Shown piece after piece: positions 53,622 through 63,096 of a stretch of DNA of 64,000 nucleotides. Within the stretch, counting starts at the first letter, position 1, and every line of letters begins with the position of its first letter. The stretch is from Arcanobacterium canis (GTDB lineage Bacteria; Actinomycetota; Actinomycetes; Actinomycetales; Actinomycetaceae): positions 1,674,001 to 1,738,000 of the forward strand of contig NZ_CP121208.1 in NCBI RefSeq assembly GCF_029625435.1, given 5' to 3'. The translations under genes were made by a program, and so were the position numbers. The notes under the pieces were generated by a model. The model was not told the DNA's origin. It saw only the letters and a program-made list of their open reading frames with translations, and searched no databases.

Positions 53622-54872
53622 GTGGCACAGGTTAGTGTGGTGACACCGGTTCGACCGCTTGCCCCGAAACTGGTCAACGTAGCAGCATACGCTAGGGTCT
53701 CGACCAACGGTGCGGAGCAATTAGCGTCATTGTCGGCGCAGGTTTCGTATTATTCGCGCCTGATCCAGTCCACGCCCGGATGGGCCTATGCGGGCGTGTT
53801 CACCGATGAGGGTATTACTGGCACTTCGATGAAATCCCGGCAAGGCCTGGCCGACCTGATGAACGCTGCCAGAGCAGGAAAGATCGATCTTGTGTTGTGT
53901 AAATCGATCTCGCGCCTGGCCCGCAACACTGTCGACCTTCTCGCTACGGTTCGTGAGCTGAAAGACCTTGGTGTGGCTGTGCGATTCGAGCGGGAACGTA
54001 TCGACACCCTTAGCGTTGACGGGGAACTGCTGTTAACCTTGCTGGCCTCGTTTGCCCAAGAAGAATCACGCTCGCTATCCCAGAACGTGAAATGGGCGAT
54101 CCGTAACCGGTACAAGAACGGGGGCACGAATTCCTTCGTTGTCTTTGGATACCAATGGGCAGACGGCCAGTTCACCATCATTGACGATGAAGCCAAGATT
54201 GTGCGCTTACTGTTTGCCAATTATCTCGATGGGATTAGCCCGGAGAAAACCGCGACGATGCTCAATGATCAAGGTAAACGCTCTCGGGGAGGGGGACGGT
54301 TCTATGGGTCCGTGTTTCGTCGCATGCTTGAAAACGAGCGCTACAAGGGCTGCCAGATGCTGCAGAAAATGTACCGCCCTGCGATCCAAGCACCCAACCG
54401 TGCTCTCAATGACGGGGAGCTGCCGCGATACTGGGTTGAGCAAGCCCTCCCACCCATCATCGATAAGTCTGTGTTTGACGCGGTGCAAGCAGAAATCGCT
54501 CATCGGCGCGAGATTGGTCCGGCGGCGACCCCGTCGAAGAACACGGGCGTGTTCACTGGACGGATCTGCTGCGGCGCGTGCGGGAAGAACTATCAACGCA
54601 AAACCCGCACCTACAAGTCTGGAACCTCGTATAAGTTTTGGCGCTGCTGGAGTGCCTGCACCGGGAACGGCAACCCCTGTAGGGGGCACAACCTGCGCGA
54701 AACACTCCTCGAACACGCCTGCGCAGACATGCTCGGCGCCCAAAGTTTCGACCCTGTGTCGGTTGGCGAGCAGATCGTGATGATTGAAGCCTTCTCGCAC
54801 CAGCTCACATTCCACCTCGCGGATGGAACTATGACGCCGGTGGGGTTAACCAGTGAGGGGAGGCTGGCATGA
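53622..54872 (+). CDS. Large serine recombinase 1
   Basis: 416 residues from the GTG at 53622 (AAAGGAG upstream). Resolvase domain with catalytic Ser27 in AYARVST, recombinase domain, and a zinc ribbon CCGACGKNY...WRC. The C-terminus is shorter than usual and lacks the long coiled coil, so it may act with recombinase 2. Overlaps recombinase 2 by four bases. Confidence 0.9.
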   Translation: MAQVSVVTPVRPLAPKLVNVAAYARVSTNGAEQLASLSAQVSYYSRLIQSTPGWAYAGVFTDEGITGTSMKSRQGLADLMNAARAGKIDLVLCKSISRLARNTVDLLATVRELKDLGVAVRFERERIDTLSVDGELLLTLLASFAQEESRSLSQNVKWAIRNRYKNGGTNSFVVFGYQWADGQFTIIDDEAKIVRLLFANYLDGISPEKTATMLNDQGKRSRGGGRFYGSVFRRMLENERYKGCQMLQKMYRPAIQAPNRALNDGELPRYWVEQALPPIIDKSVFDAVQAEIAHRREIGPAATPSKNTGVFTGRICCGACGKNYQRKTRTYKSGTSYKFWRCWSACTGNGNPCRGHNLRETLLEHACADMLGAQSFDPVSVGEQIVMIEAFSHQLTFHLADGTMTPVGLTSEGRLA

Positions 54873-56446
54873 GTCGCACGGTCACTGCGATACCCGCAAC
54901 AAAGAAACCCGGAACTGTCACAACCCTATCTGGGGTACCGGCGCGCAGACGGGTGGCGGCGTATGCTCGCGTCTCTACCGAGATGGAAGAACAAACCTCC
55001 TCCTACGAGGCTCAAATCGACTACTACACCACCTACATTCATTCCCGTAATGATTGGCAGTTCGCGGGCCTGTACGCCGACGAAGGTATCTCTGGCACCT
55101 CTATGAAGCGCCGTGAGGGATTCCAAACCATGATCGATGACGCCCTGGCAGGCAAAATCGACCTGATCCTCACCAAGAGTGTGTCCCGGTTTGCTCGCAA
55201 CACCGTCGACTCCTTGACCACCGTGCGCAAGCTCAAAGACGCAGGCGTGGAGGTCTACTTCGAAAAGGAAAATATTTACACCTTTGACGCCAAAGGCGAA
55301 TTGCTCATCACGATCATGTCCAGCCTGGCCCAGGAAGAATCCCGATCTATCTCCGAAAACGTCACCTGGGGACACAGGAAACGTTTTCAAGATGGGAAAG
55401 TCATGGTGCCCTACAAATCCCTGCTCGGATACAAGAAAGGCGAGGACGGCAGTCTCGTCATCGATGAAACCCAGGCACCGACCGTGAGGCTGATCTACCA
55501 GCTCTTCCTTGACGGGATGGCTATTAGTGAGATTAAAACCGAACTCGCTGCCCGCAAGATCCTCACCCCGCGCGGGAAAGAAGTGTGGTCAACGTCGACA
55601 GTGCGCTCGATCTTGTCGAATGAAAAATACAAGGGCGATGCCCTGCTGCAAAAGACGTTTACCACCGATTTTCTTACTAAGAAGATGAAGGTCAACGAAG
55701 GTGAAGTGCCCCAATACTACGTAACAGGCAATCACGAGCCGATTATTGCTCCGCGTATCTGGGATCAGGTGCAATACGAACTCGCCACCCGACATGGCAA
55801 CATATCGTCAGCGAAGGTCGGCTTGTTCTCCACCCGGCTCAAGTGTGCTCAGTGTGGGGCGTGGTATGGGCGTAAGACGTGGGCGTCGAACACGAAATAT
55901 AAGTACACAGTCTGGCAATGCAACCACAAATATGCAGGCGAACGCCGTTGCAGCAGCGCGACTATGAAAAACGAAGATATCAAGAACGCTTTCGTCCAAG
56001 CACTCAACCAACTGATCGCCCGCCATCGCTACGAAAGCCAGCTACCGCAGATTCTTGACTCCATGTTTGATACGAGCCGTATGGAAGAACAAGCCGCCGC
56101 CTGCCAAACAAAAATCGTGGAACTCACTGAGCAGATTGAGGCACTGATTGGGCAGAACCAGCGCCACGCGCTCGACCAAGACGCCTACCAAAACAAGTAC
56201 ACAGAGCTCGATACTGCCTACCGTAAGACGCTCGCACGCAAAACAAGCCTAGAGGCAGATATTGCAGCGAACACCGCCAAGCACGCCGCCGTCACCACAG
56301 CCCTAGGCGATCTGGCGGGCGAACCTGTGAGCGATTTTCGCCCCGCCCAGTGGAGCGCACTCATCGACCACGCCATCGTAGACGAGGATACGATCCGATT
56401 CGTATTCCGCACCGGTGAACAGGTGAGCATGACCCTGCAAGGGTGA
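54869..56446 (+). CDS. Large serine recombinase 2
   Basis: 525 residues. Catalytic Ser36 in AYARVST, zinc ribbon CAQCGAWYGRK...CNHKYAGERRC, coiled coil about 390-470 that would mediate synapsis, and C-terminal WSALIDHAIV. A tail with the same ending survives at 62959, beyond the iron module. Together with recombinase 1 it would integrate or excise the element. Confidence 0.93.
   Translation: MSRTVTAIPATKKPGTVTTLSGVPARRRVAAYARVSTEMEEQTSSYEAQIDYYTTYIHSRNDWQFAGLYADEGISGTSMKRREGFQTMIDDALAGKIDLILTKSVSRFARNTVDSLTTVRKLKDAGVEVYFEKENIYTFDAKGELLITIMSSLAQEESRSISENVTWGHRKRFQDGKVMVPYKSLLGYKKGEDGSLVIDETQAPTVRLIYQLFLDGMAISEIKTELAARKILTPRGKEVWSTSTVRSILSNEKYKGDALLQKTFTTDFLTKKMKVNEGEVPQYYVTGNHEPIIAPRIWDQVQYELATRHGNISSAKVGLFSTRLKCAQCGAWYGRKTWASNTKYKYTVWQCNHKYAGERRCSSATMKNEDIKNAFVQALNQLIARHRYESQLPQILDSMFDTSRMEEQAAACQTKIVELTEQIEALIGQNQRHALDQDAYQNKYTELDTAYRKTLARKTSLEADIAANTAKHAAVTTALGDLAGEPVSDFRPAQWSALIDHAIVDEDTIRFVFRTGEQVSMTLQG
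56351..56381 (+). repeat. 31-bp direct repeat, left copy
   Basis: Inside the 3' end of recombinase 2 (codes for WSALIDHAIV), identical over 31 bases to 62959-62989. Confidence 0.8.
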
Positions 56447-56495
56447 TATTGTAGCGGTTGACGTGCACGGTTAGGTACACCTCCCAGAAATAAAG

Positions 56496-56514
56496 TAAGG
56501 TTAGACTTACCTAA
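56496..56514 (+). promoter_or_regulatory. DtxR/IdeR-type iron box
   Basis: TAAGGTTAGACTTACCTAA, matching the 19-bp palindromic consensus for DtxR/IdeR at about 16 positions, 16 bases before the transporter start. It predicts repression by iron-loaded regulator. Confidence 0.75.
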
Positions 56515-56530
56515 GAAGGATGGTGTTTAC

Positions 56531-58318
56531 GTGGACGATAGTGTAACAGATCAGGTTGTTGACGGTGAGTATGGGTCGGCGAAGGAAAAATCTGTCGCTG
56601 GCCAGAACGCGATCCGTCAACTATCGCAGCCAGTGAAAGGCAAACTGTTCGTCGCGCAGGTCTTAGCGTTCGCCTCCGGGGTGTTGGCCATTGCCCCGTA
56701 TGTGGCTCTGGTGGAGCTTGGCAGAGAACTTATGCAAGACCAGGTGGACCCGTCGCGAGTGAACTGGATCGTCATACTCCTCGTCAGCGCATACATGACC
56801 CGGTTGACCTTATATTTTGTTGCATTGGGCGTGACGCATTTTATTGACCTGTCGTTGCGTAACCAGATGCGCCGGCAAATTGCCGCCCGAATGTCGACTG
56901 CTCCGCTGTCGTGGTTTACCCGCGAGGGTGAGGGGAAGATCCGCAAGACCATTCAGGATGATACAGCCACGGTGCACACAGTAATCGCGCACGGGCCGAT
57001 TGAGAAACTGAACGCGATCGTCTCCCCGCTCGCCTTGTTGATGTATGCGTTTGTGGTGGATTGGCGACTCGCGTTGCTGTCGATTGCGACGATCCCGCTC
57101 TATGTGGGCATGTATGGCATGTCGATGCGTGGGATGAATGAGAAGACCGCGCAAATGGACACCAAGCTCGCTCAGGTTTCGGCAACGATGGCCGAGTTCG
57201 TTGCCGGTATCTCAGTGGTGAAAGCGTTCGGCAAGGTCGGCCAAGCACATAAAGCCTATTTAGATGCAGCTAACGAGTTTTCTAAGTTCTACCGGGCGTG
57301 GTGTATGCCGCTGGTGTCGATGTCGGTCGCCTCATTTTCGTGGGTGTCGATCCCGGTGTTGTTGATCGTGAACCTTGGCGGTGGCGCGTTGATGATGAAC
57401 GCCGGTTGGGTGAGCATCTACGAGGTGATAACGACGACGTTGATCGCCTTGGTGTTGCCGGGAGCGTTGATGGCAGTCGCAACCATCGCCTGGTCGTACC
57501 AGCTCGCAGGGTCTGCGGCAGTGAGGCTGGTGAACGTCATGGAGCTACCGGCATTGCCTCAGCCAGATATGCCGCAGACGCCAAAGGGTCATGATATCGA
57601 GATTCGGGGTGTGTCGTATGCCTATGACGAGACCCAAGCGTTAGACGAGGTGAGTTTGAGCATTCCGGCAGGCACGGTGACCGCGCTGGTTGGGCCTTCG
57701 GGCGCGGGAAAGTCGACGTTGGCGAGTTTGATTGCCCGCTTCGATGATCCAGATGCTGGCACGATCACTATTGGCGGGGTTGATCTAAAGAGCATTTCCC
57801 AGGATGTGTTGTATTCGACGGTCGCATTCGTCCTGCAAAATGCACAGCTTATTCGCGACACCATTCGAAACAACATCGCTCTTGGCGCGCCAGACGCAAC
57901 CTTGGATCAGGTGCGGCAGGCGGCGCGGGCGGCGCAGATCGACGAGTTCATCATGAGCCTGCCAGATGGTTACGACACTGTGTTGGGTGAGGATACCCAC
58001 GTTTCGGGCGGGCAGGCAGCCCGTATCGCGATCGCCCGGGCGCTCATGGTTGATGCCCCAGTGTTGGTGCTGGATGAGGCGACGGCGATGGCGGACCCGG
58101 AATCGGAATCGAAAATCCAACAAGCTCTCTCGACTCTTGCCAAAGGCAGAACCGTGATTGTGATCGCCCACCGACTGGCCTCGATCAGGGGCGCGGATCA
58201 GATTGTCGTCATGGAACGCGGGCGCATTGCTGTGGTCGGTAAACACGACGAGCTGTTGGGTAATGCGCACTATCAGGCACTTCTTGCCCAAGGTGCATGC
58301 GAGGAGATGACACGATGA
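56531..58318 (+). CDS. ABC transporter, fused permease-ATPase (IrtA/YbtP-like)
   Basis: 595 residues, GTG start after AAGGA. Six-helix exporter-fold membrane domain (about 35-320) and nucleotide-binding domain with Walker A GPSGAGKST near 388, VSGGQAARIA signature and VLVLDEAT. With the next gene it forms the heterodimer typical of siderophore import by type IV exporter-fold proteins (YbtPQ, IrtAB). Iron control is expected from the box upstream. Confidence 0.85.
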   Translation: MDDSVTDQVVDGEYGSAKEKSVAGQNAIRQLSQPVKGKLFVAQVLAFASGVLAIAPYVALVELGRELMQDQVDPSRVNWIVILLVSAYMTRLTLYFVALGVTHFIDLSLRNQMRRQIAARMSTAPLSWFTREGEGKIRKTIQDDTATVHTVIAHGPIEKLNAIVSPLALLMYAFVVDWRLALLSIATIPLYVGMYGMSMRGMNEKTAQMDTKLAQVSATMAEFVAGISVVKAFGKVGQAHKAYLDAANEFSKFYRAWCMPLVSMSVASFSWVSIPVLLIVNLGGGALMMNAGWVSIYEVITTTLIALVLPGALMAVATIAWSYQLAGSAAVRLVNVMELPALPQPDMPQTPKGHDIEIRGVSYAYDETQALDEVSLSIPAGTVTALVGPSGAGKSTLASLIARFDDPDAGTITIGGVDLKSISQDVLYSTVAFVLQNAQLIRDTIRNNIALGAPDATLDQVRQAARAAQIDEFIMSLPDGYDTVLGEDTHVSGGQAARIAIARALMVDAPVLVLDEATAMADPESESKIQQALSTLAKGRTVIVIAHRLASIRGADQIVVMERGRIAVVGKHDELLGNAHYQALLAQGACEEMTR

Positions 58319-60063
58319 ATCAACTATTGCTGCCACGCTTTAAGCGTTTGATGGAACCCGCCTCGTGGCGAGACCTCTCGGTCGGTCAAGCGTGGGGTGC
58401 GGTCTCAGGACTGTGTCACGGCTTTGCCCTGCTGACTCTGCTTCCCGCAGCAAGCGCCCTAGCGACCGGAATGCCGGTGTGGGGGCTGTCGTTTTGGGGC
58501 TGGCTCATCGCCTTGGCGGTAATCGCGATGCTGGGCGTGGGCACGGAGTTTTATGGCATGCGCACCGGCTATATCGGCGCGCTCGGGTTCATTCACGACG
58601 TACACCAAGCGGTCGGCAACAAGGTAGCCCGCCTACCGTTGGGAGTGTTTGATTCGGGTAGTTCTGGACGGCTGTCGCGCATGGTCACCCAGGAAATGAT
58701 GAACTTGGGCGAGTCGGCGGCACATTTCATTTTCTCCCTCGTCCAAAAACTCTCAGCCGTGCTGGTGATCACTGTGGGCACGTGGTTCTGGGATTGGCGA
58801 CTGGGACTGACCTTGACGATCGCCTTCCCGATCATGCTCGCCTTCCTTCATATCTCCCGTGTGCTTCTCGATAAGGGCAAACAGGTTTCCGAACCAGCAG
58901 AATCGGAGCTGGCGGCTCGCATGGTCGAATTCTCCACCTGCCAAGGCGCGCTGCGCTCCTGCCATGTCGCCGACGACTACCCGGCCCTTGATCGGGCATT
59001 CAAACAGGCTGACCGCAAAAGCCGCAAAGCATTGTGGATCGAAACATTAGCGAACCTGATAAACGGAATGTTCGTCCAAGCCCTTGTCGTGGTAATGATT
59101 TGGCTGACCGCCCAACTCGCCCTCGGCGGGCAGATGAATGCGTTGAACGCTGTGGTCACCATCGGCATGTGCCTGCGGTTCACCACCATGCTCCAAGACA
59201 TCGGTGGCTGCATGACCGGGCTGGAAGAACGCCGCCAGCAAATGAATCACGTCGACAAGATCATGGACGCTCCCGAACTGTCCGAACCCGATGTCTCCAC
59301 ACCGGTGAGCGCTCCTGGTGATGTTCGTTTCGAGGACGTCGCCTTCGGCTACGATCCGGACACCCCGGTTCTTTGTGATATTTCCTTCCATGTCCCGCAA
59401 GGCGGCATGTGTGCCCTGGTTGGCCCTTCCGGCTGCGGAAAAACCACAATCGCGAGGTTGGTTGCACGTTTCTGGGATGTGCAGTCCGGCAGCGTATACG
59501 TTGGCGGGGTTGATGTGCGCGAGCAGACCACCGAAGATTTGATGCGCCAGGTGTCTCTCGTTTTCCAAGACGTCTATTTATTCAATGACACGCTCGAAGC
59601 CAACATTCGCCTTGGCAACCCAGAAGCTACCGATGAAGAAATCAGGTGGGCCGCTGACCTGTCGGGCGTGACCGAAATCGTCAACCGGCTCCCAGACGGC
59701 TGGAATTCATTGGCGGGTGCTGGCGGGCGCGCACTGTCAGGTGGGGAACGCCAACGCGTCTCTATCGCCCGCGCCTTGGTGAAGAAGGCCCCGATCGCGC
59801 TGTTCGATGAGGCCACCAGCGCGTTGGATGCGGAAAATGAAGCCAACATTGTTGCGGCGATGAACGAGCTACGCAAGCACTCCACACTGATCGTGATCGC
59901 CCACAAACTTGAAACCATTCGCCAAGCTGACCAAATCATTGTGCTCTCCCACGGTGGGCGTATCGCCCAGCGCGGGTGCCACGACGAGCTGGTCAACCAG
60001 CCAGGTCAATACCGCGATTTCTGGCAAGAGCGCATCAACGCCGCCGGATGGCAACTCGTCTAA
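58315..60063 (+). CDS. ABC transporter, fused permease-ATPase (IrtB/YbtQ-like)
   Basis: 582 residues from the ATG at 58315 (AGGAGATG upstream), overlapping the first subunit's stop (ATGA). Membrane domain then Walker A GPSGCGKTT near 370, LSGGERQRVSIARAL, and ALFDEATSALD. Partner of 56531. Substrate inferred as a ferric siderophore from family and iron box. Confidence 0.85.
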   Translation: MNQLLLPRFKRLMEPASWRDLSVGQAWGAVSGLCHGFALLTLLPAASALATGMPVWGLSFWGWLIALAVIAMLGVGTEFYGMRTGYIGALGFIHDVHQAVGNKVARLPLGVFDSGSSGRLSRMVTQEMMNLGESAAHFIFSLVQKLSAVLVITVGTWFWDWRLGLTLTIAFPIMLAFLHISRVLLDKGKQVSEPAESELAARMVEFSTCQGALRSCHVADDYPALDRAFKQADRKSRKALWIETLANLINGMFVQALVVVMIWLTAQLALGGQMNALNAVVTIGMCLRFTTMLQDIGGCMTGLEERRQQMNHVDKIMDAPELSEPDVSTPVSAPGDVRFEDVAFGYDPDTPVLCDISFHVPQGGMCALVGPSGCGKTTIARLVARFWDVQSGSVYVGGVDVREQTTEDLMRQVSLVFQDVYLFNDTLEANIRLGNPEATDEEIRWAADLSGVTEIVNRLPDGWNSLAGAGGRALSGGERQRVSIARALVKKAPIALFDEATSALDAENEANIVAAMNELRKHSTLIVIAHKLETIRQADQIIVLSHGGRIAQRGCHDELVNQPGQYRDFWQERINAAGWQLV

Positions 60064-60099
60064 AACACAGCACTGTTCACAATCATGAAAGGAATAACT

Positions 60100-60696
60100 A
60101 TGTCCACACCCACGTCCTCGCGCCTAAACACGCGCGACTTCATCAATATCGGCGTCTTCACCGCTTTGATGTTTGTCATCGTGTTTGCATTCGGAATGCT
60201 CGGGTTCATTCCGGCTGCCATGTATGCCGGTTTCTTACTCTCCATTCTCGTCAACGGCACCGTGTTCGCGCTGTTTACTGCCCGCACTCCGAAGATGGGG
60301 GCATTGACAATCATGCTGATCCTCATCGAAGTCCTCTTCTTCGTAACGGGTCACTGGGTGGGAGGAATTGCGATCGCCGCTGTGTTCGGCCTGCTCGCTG
60401 ACTTGGTGATCACCAAGGGGCCGAAGAGCGTGAAAGTTCGTGTCCCGCTGGCATATGCACTGTTTATCCTGCCGATCTATGTTTCCCCGTGGATTCCGCT
60501 ATTTATGAACCAAGACGCATATATGTCGCAGATCGCCGAACAAATGGGTGCCGAGTATGCCGCGAAGATGGCGCAGGTTGTCACGATTCCGATTCTGTTG
60601 GGCTTCTTCGTCGTGATGCTCATCGTTGGCTGGCTTGCTGGTCTGTTGGGAACCCGGGTGGCGCGCAAACACTTTGAACGGGCCGGTCTTGTCTAA
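60100..60696 (+). CDS. ECF transporter S component, MptD/Trep_Strep family
   Basis: About 198 residues from the ATG at 60100 (GAAAGGAA upstream); an earlier ATG at 60085 is possible. Five to six transmembrane segments (IGVFTALMFVIVFAFGMLGF, later ILLGFFVVMLIVGWLAG). The membrane-bound substrate binder of an ECF importer; this family often lies in iron loci of streptococci and actinobacteria. Confidence 0.85.
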   Translation: MSTPTSSRLNTRDFINIGVFTALMFVIVFAFGMLGFIPAAMYAGFLLSILVNGTVFALFTARTPKMGALTIMLILIEVLFFVTGHWVGGIAIAAVFGLLADLVITKGPKSVKVRVPLAYALFILPIYVSPWIPLFMNQDAYMSQIAEQMGAEYAAKMAQVVTIPILLGFFVVMLIVGWLAGLLGTRVARKHFERAGLV

Positions 60697-61375
60697 ACTT
60701 CCCGACCCGCGCACGATTATCGTAGCGCTCGTCATCGTCTCCACCACGATCTACAGTGCCTACTCGCCGTGGTTCGTGTGTGCTCTGGGCGGATTCGCCG
60801 CCGTGATGCTGGCGAGCGCTACGATCAACCCCAACACGCTCGTGCGCCCGAGCTGGGTTGCCGTCTACCTGGCCACGTTTGCGGCTCTCGGCACACTCGT
60901 CTTCGTGATACCACTGGTGTGGAAGTCAACGGCCAGCGCGTTCCTCGTGCTGTTTTTGCAGTGGATGTGGCGATTCAGTGTCAGCGCAGGAATGGGAGCC
61001 TACGCGATCGGTGTGATCCGACCTGCCACCTTGCAAAAAGCACTCGCCAGCTCACGAATCCCGACCTGTTTCACGATCCCGATCTCAGTCGCGTTACGTG
61101 TGCTGCCCGTGATCGGCCACGAGGTTAAAGCGATCTCAGATGCCATGAAACTACGCGGCATGTCCGCGCTTTCCCTGCGTGCGGCCCAGTACTTCACAAT
61201 CCCGCTGCTATCGACCGTGGTACGCAGCGGAGACGAACTGGCATCTGCTGCCCTTGTACGCGGACTGGGCGGAACCGCAAAGCCCACCTCAGTCACGGTC
61301 GTGAAATTCCGTGTGATCGACGCGGTCATTCTGCTCATCGTTATCAGCTTCGCGATATGGAGAATCGTCCTATGA
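60689..61375 (+). CDS. ECF transporter T component
   Basis: 228 residues if started at the TTG at 60689 (the in-frame ATG at 60626 would run through the S gene). EcfT/CbiQ-like: coupling-helix motif RLPVIGHEVKAISDAMKLRGM and a second AALVRGLG, which contact the two ATPases. Overlaps both neighbours. Confidence 0.82.
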   Translation: MSKLPDPRTIIVALVIVSTTIYSAYSPWFVCALGGFAAVMLASATINPNTLVRPSWVAVYLATFAALGTLVFVIPLVWKSTASAFLVLFLQWMWRFSVSAGMGAYAIGVIRPATLQKALASSRIPTCFTIPISVALRVLPVIGHEVKAISDAMKLRGMSALSLRAAQYFTIPLLSTVVRSGDELASAALVRGLGGTAKPTSVTVVKFRVIDAVILLIVISFAIWRIVL

Positions 61376-62763
61376 CAACAGCCCAAGCAACTGGGGTCAC
61401 CTTCACCTATCGGGGAGCAGACCACCCCTCAATCAATGACGTAACCATCACCATCACACCTGGAACCGTCACCTTGCTGTGTGGTGCGTCAGGGTCGGGG
61501 AAAACCACCGCGTTGCGGCTGTTTAACGGGCTCATCCCGCACTTCCACGACGGCGACCTTACCGGAAGCGTCACAGTCGACGACATTGACGTGGCACGAG
61601 TAGATTTATCAGAGCTTGCCCACCACTGTTCGACAGTGTTTCAAAACCCGCGCACCCAGTTCTACACCACTCACGTGCGTCAAGAACTCGCCTTCGGCCC
61701 AGAAAATCTCGGCCGCGACCCGCAGGAGATCTGTGCCCGCATTGACGAGGTTGCAGCCGAGTTAGGTATCGCCGACCTGTTGGAATCCCGCGTCACACAA
61801 CTGTCGGGTGGGCAGATGCAGCGCGTGGCCTGCGCCGTCGCCATGTGCAACAACACGTCGCTGATTGTCTTTGACGAGCCGACCGCGAACTTGTCCGCTG
61901 ACGTTATCGACCAACTCTCCACACTCATCGCCAGGCTCAAAGCTGATGGACACACCATCATCATTGCTGAACACCGGCTAAGTTTCCTTGCTGGGATCGT
62001 CGACCGCGTTTACTGCTTCGACAAAGGCAAGATCGCCCTCACCGCAACCGGCGAAGAGTTCTACGCTACCTCGGATGAGGAGCGCAAACAGCTTGGGCTG
62101 CGATCCCTAGTGACTGTGCCTATGCCACAACTTCCGCAACCGGCAGGAGATGGGCTTGAGATTGACAACCTCACCTTCGCCTACCGCCACGGAAACACAG
62201 TCCTCAATATTAACCACGTGTTGTTTCCGGCAGGGAAAATCACGGCACTCCTTGGCCCGTGCGGTTCAGGGAAATCAACTCTGGCACGCATTGTTTGCGG
62301 ACTAGAAAAAGCCAAACATGCATCCATCACACTCGGCGGACAAAAATTCACCAGCCGCGACGCCTACCTTGTGATGCAAGACCCTACCCGACAGTTGTTC
62401 TCAGATACCGTCATCGACGAAGTCACGCTCGGCACGACCAAAGCCGAAAAGCAACACATCGATGCCCACGCGATCCTTGAAGAACTCGACCTTGCCGACC
62501 ACGAGGCTGATCATCCCCAAGCACTCTCTGGCGGGCAACGTCAACGTCTGGTTATTGCTACAGCACTGGCTGCGAACAAGAAAGTTTACATCTTCGACGA
62601 GCCCACATCCGGTGTTGGCTACAAGCACCTTGTCGCGATTTCCCGAGTAATGCGTAAACTCGCTGACACCGGTGCCGTCGTCATCGTCATCACCCACGAT
62701 GCCGAACTCGTTACCGAGGTCGCCGATCATAGCGTCCGCCTCGATCAAATCAACGCCTGCTAA
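61372..62763 (+). CDS. ECF transporter fused double ATPase (A1A2)
   Basis: 463 residues from the ATG at 61372, four-base overlap with EcfT. Two complete ATPase cassettes: GASGSGKTTALR with LSGGQMQRVACAV and LIVFDEPTANLS; then GPCGSGKSTLARI with LSGGQRQRLVIATAL and VYIFDEPTSGVG. It energises the S/T pair. With the upstream pair this resembles the equibactin-type iron locus of mobile elements. Confidence 0.88.
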   Translation: MTTAQATGVTFTYRGADHPSINDVTITITPGTVTLLCGASGSGKTTALRLFNGLIPHFHDGDLTGSVTVDDIDVARVDLSELAHHCSTVFQNPRTQFYTTHVRQELAFGPENLGRDPQEICARIDEVAAELGIADLLESRVTQLSGGQMQRVACAVAMCNNTSLIVFDEPTANLSADVIDQLSTLIARLKADGHTIIIAEHRLSFLAGIVDRVYCFDKGKIALTATGEEFYATSDEERKQLGLRSLVTVPMPQLPQPAGDGLEIDNLTFAYRHGNTVLNINHVLFPAGKITALLGPCGSGKSTLARIVCGLEKAKHASITLGGQKFTSRDAYLVMQDPTRQLFSDTVIDEVTLGTTKAEKQHIDAHAILEELDLADHEADHPQALSGGQRQRLVIATALAANKKVYIFDEPTSGVGYKHLVAISRVMRKLADTGAVVIVITHDAELVTEVADHSVRLDQINAC

Positions 62764-62954
62764 CGCAAACGCTCGCTCAACCGAAAGGGAGGAAAGCGTT
62801 TCGAGGATTAACTCTGTGAGTGTTTCGTACTCTTGAGCAGTAGACGGACTTGCTTCAAGTTCGTGTTGGACAGTCCTGAAGTGCTTGATCGGTGTGGACT
62901 CATTTCGCGGGCGCAGCAAACTTCCAGCCCAAGAACCTTCGTTCTTACAGATGT
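62764..62954. other. Junction region between ECF ATPase and recombinase remnant
   Basis: About 190 bases, starting with the stop in CTGCTAACGCAAACGC, a 14-base GCTAACGCAAACGC also found at 4149. On the minus strand a frame reads FRTVQHELEASPS and AQEYETLTELILETL, which looks protein-like but has no context. Treated as scar sequence. Confidence 0.4.
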
Positions 62955-63048
62955 AGATTGGAGCGCACTCATCGACCACGCCATCGTAGGCGAGGACGGG
63001 ATCCGGTTCATTTTCAGAACCGGGAAAGAAATCACGGTCAAGCTTTGA
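62955..63048 (+). pseudogene. 3'-end remnant of a large serine recombinase
   Basis: Codes in frame for DWSALIDHAIVGEDGIRFIF and ends VKL, matching the last 30 codons of recombinase 2 (WSALIDHAIVDEDTIRFVF) with a 31-bp exact DNA match. Everything upstream of it is unrelated. Marks the far boundary of the iron module. Confidence 0.78.
62959..62989 (+). repeat. 31-bp direct repeat, right copy
   Basis: Identical to 56351-56381; the two copies are 6.6 kb apart in the same orientation. Confidence 0.8.
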
Positions 63049-63096
63049 AAAGAACGCAGGGCGCTAACATTGAATGCAAAATTGCACTCTAAAAAC

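Noticed and set aside
62401-62979. Minus-strand 192-codon frame over the ECF ATPase end
   Set aside because: Mostly antisense to the ATPase. Only the part beyond 62764 looks protein-like, too little to call.
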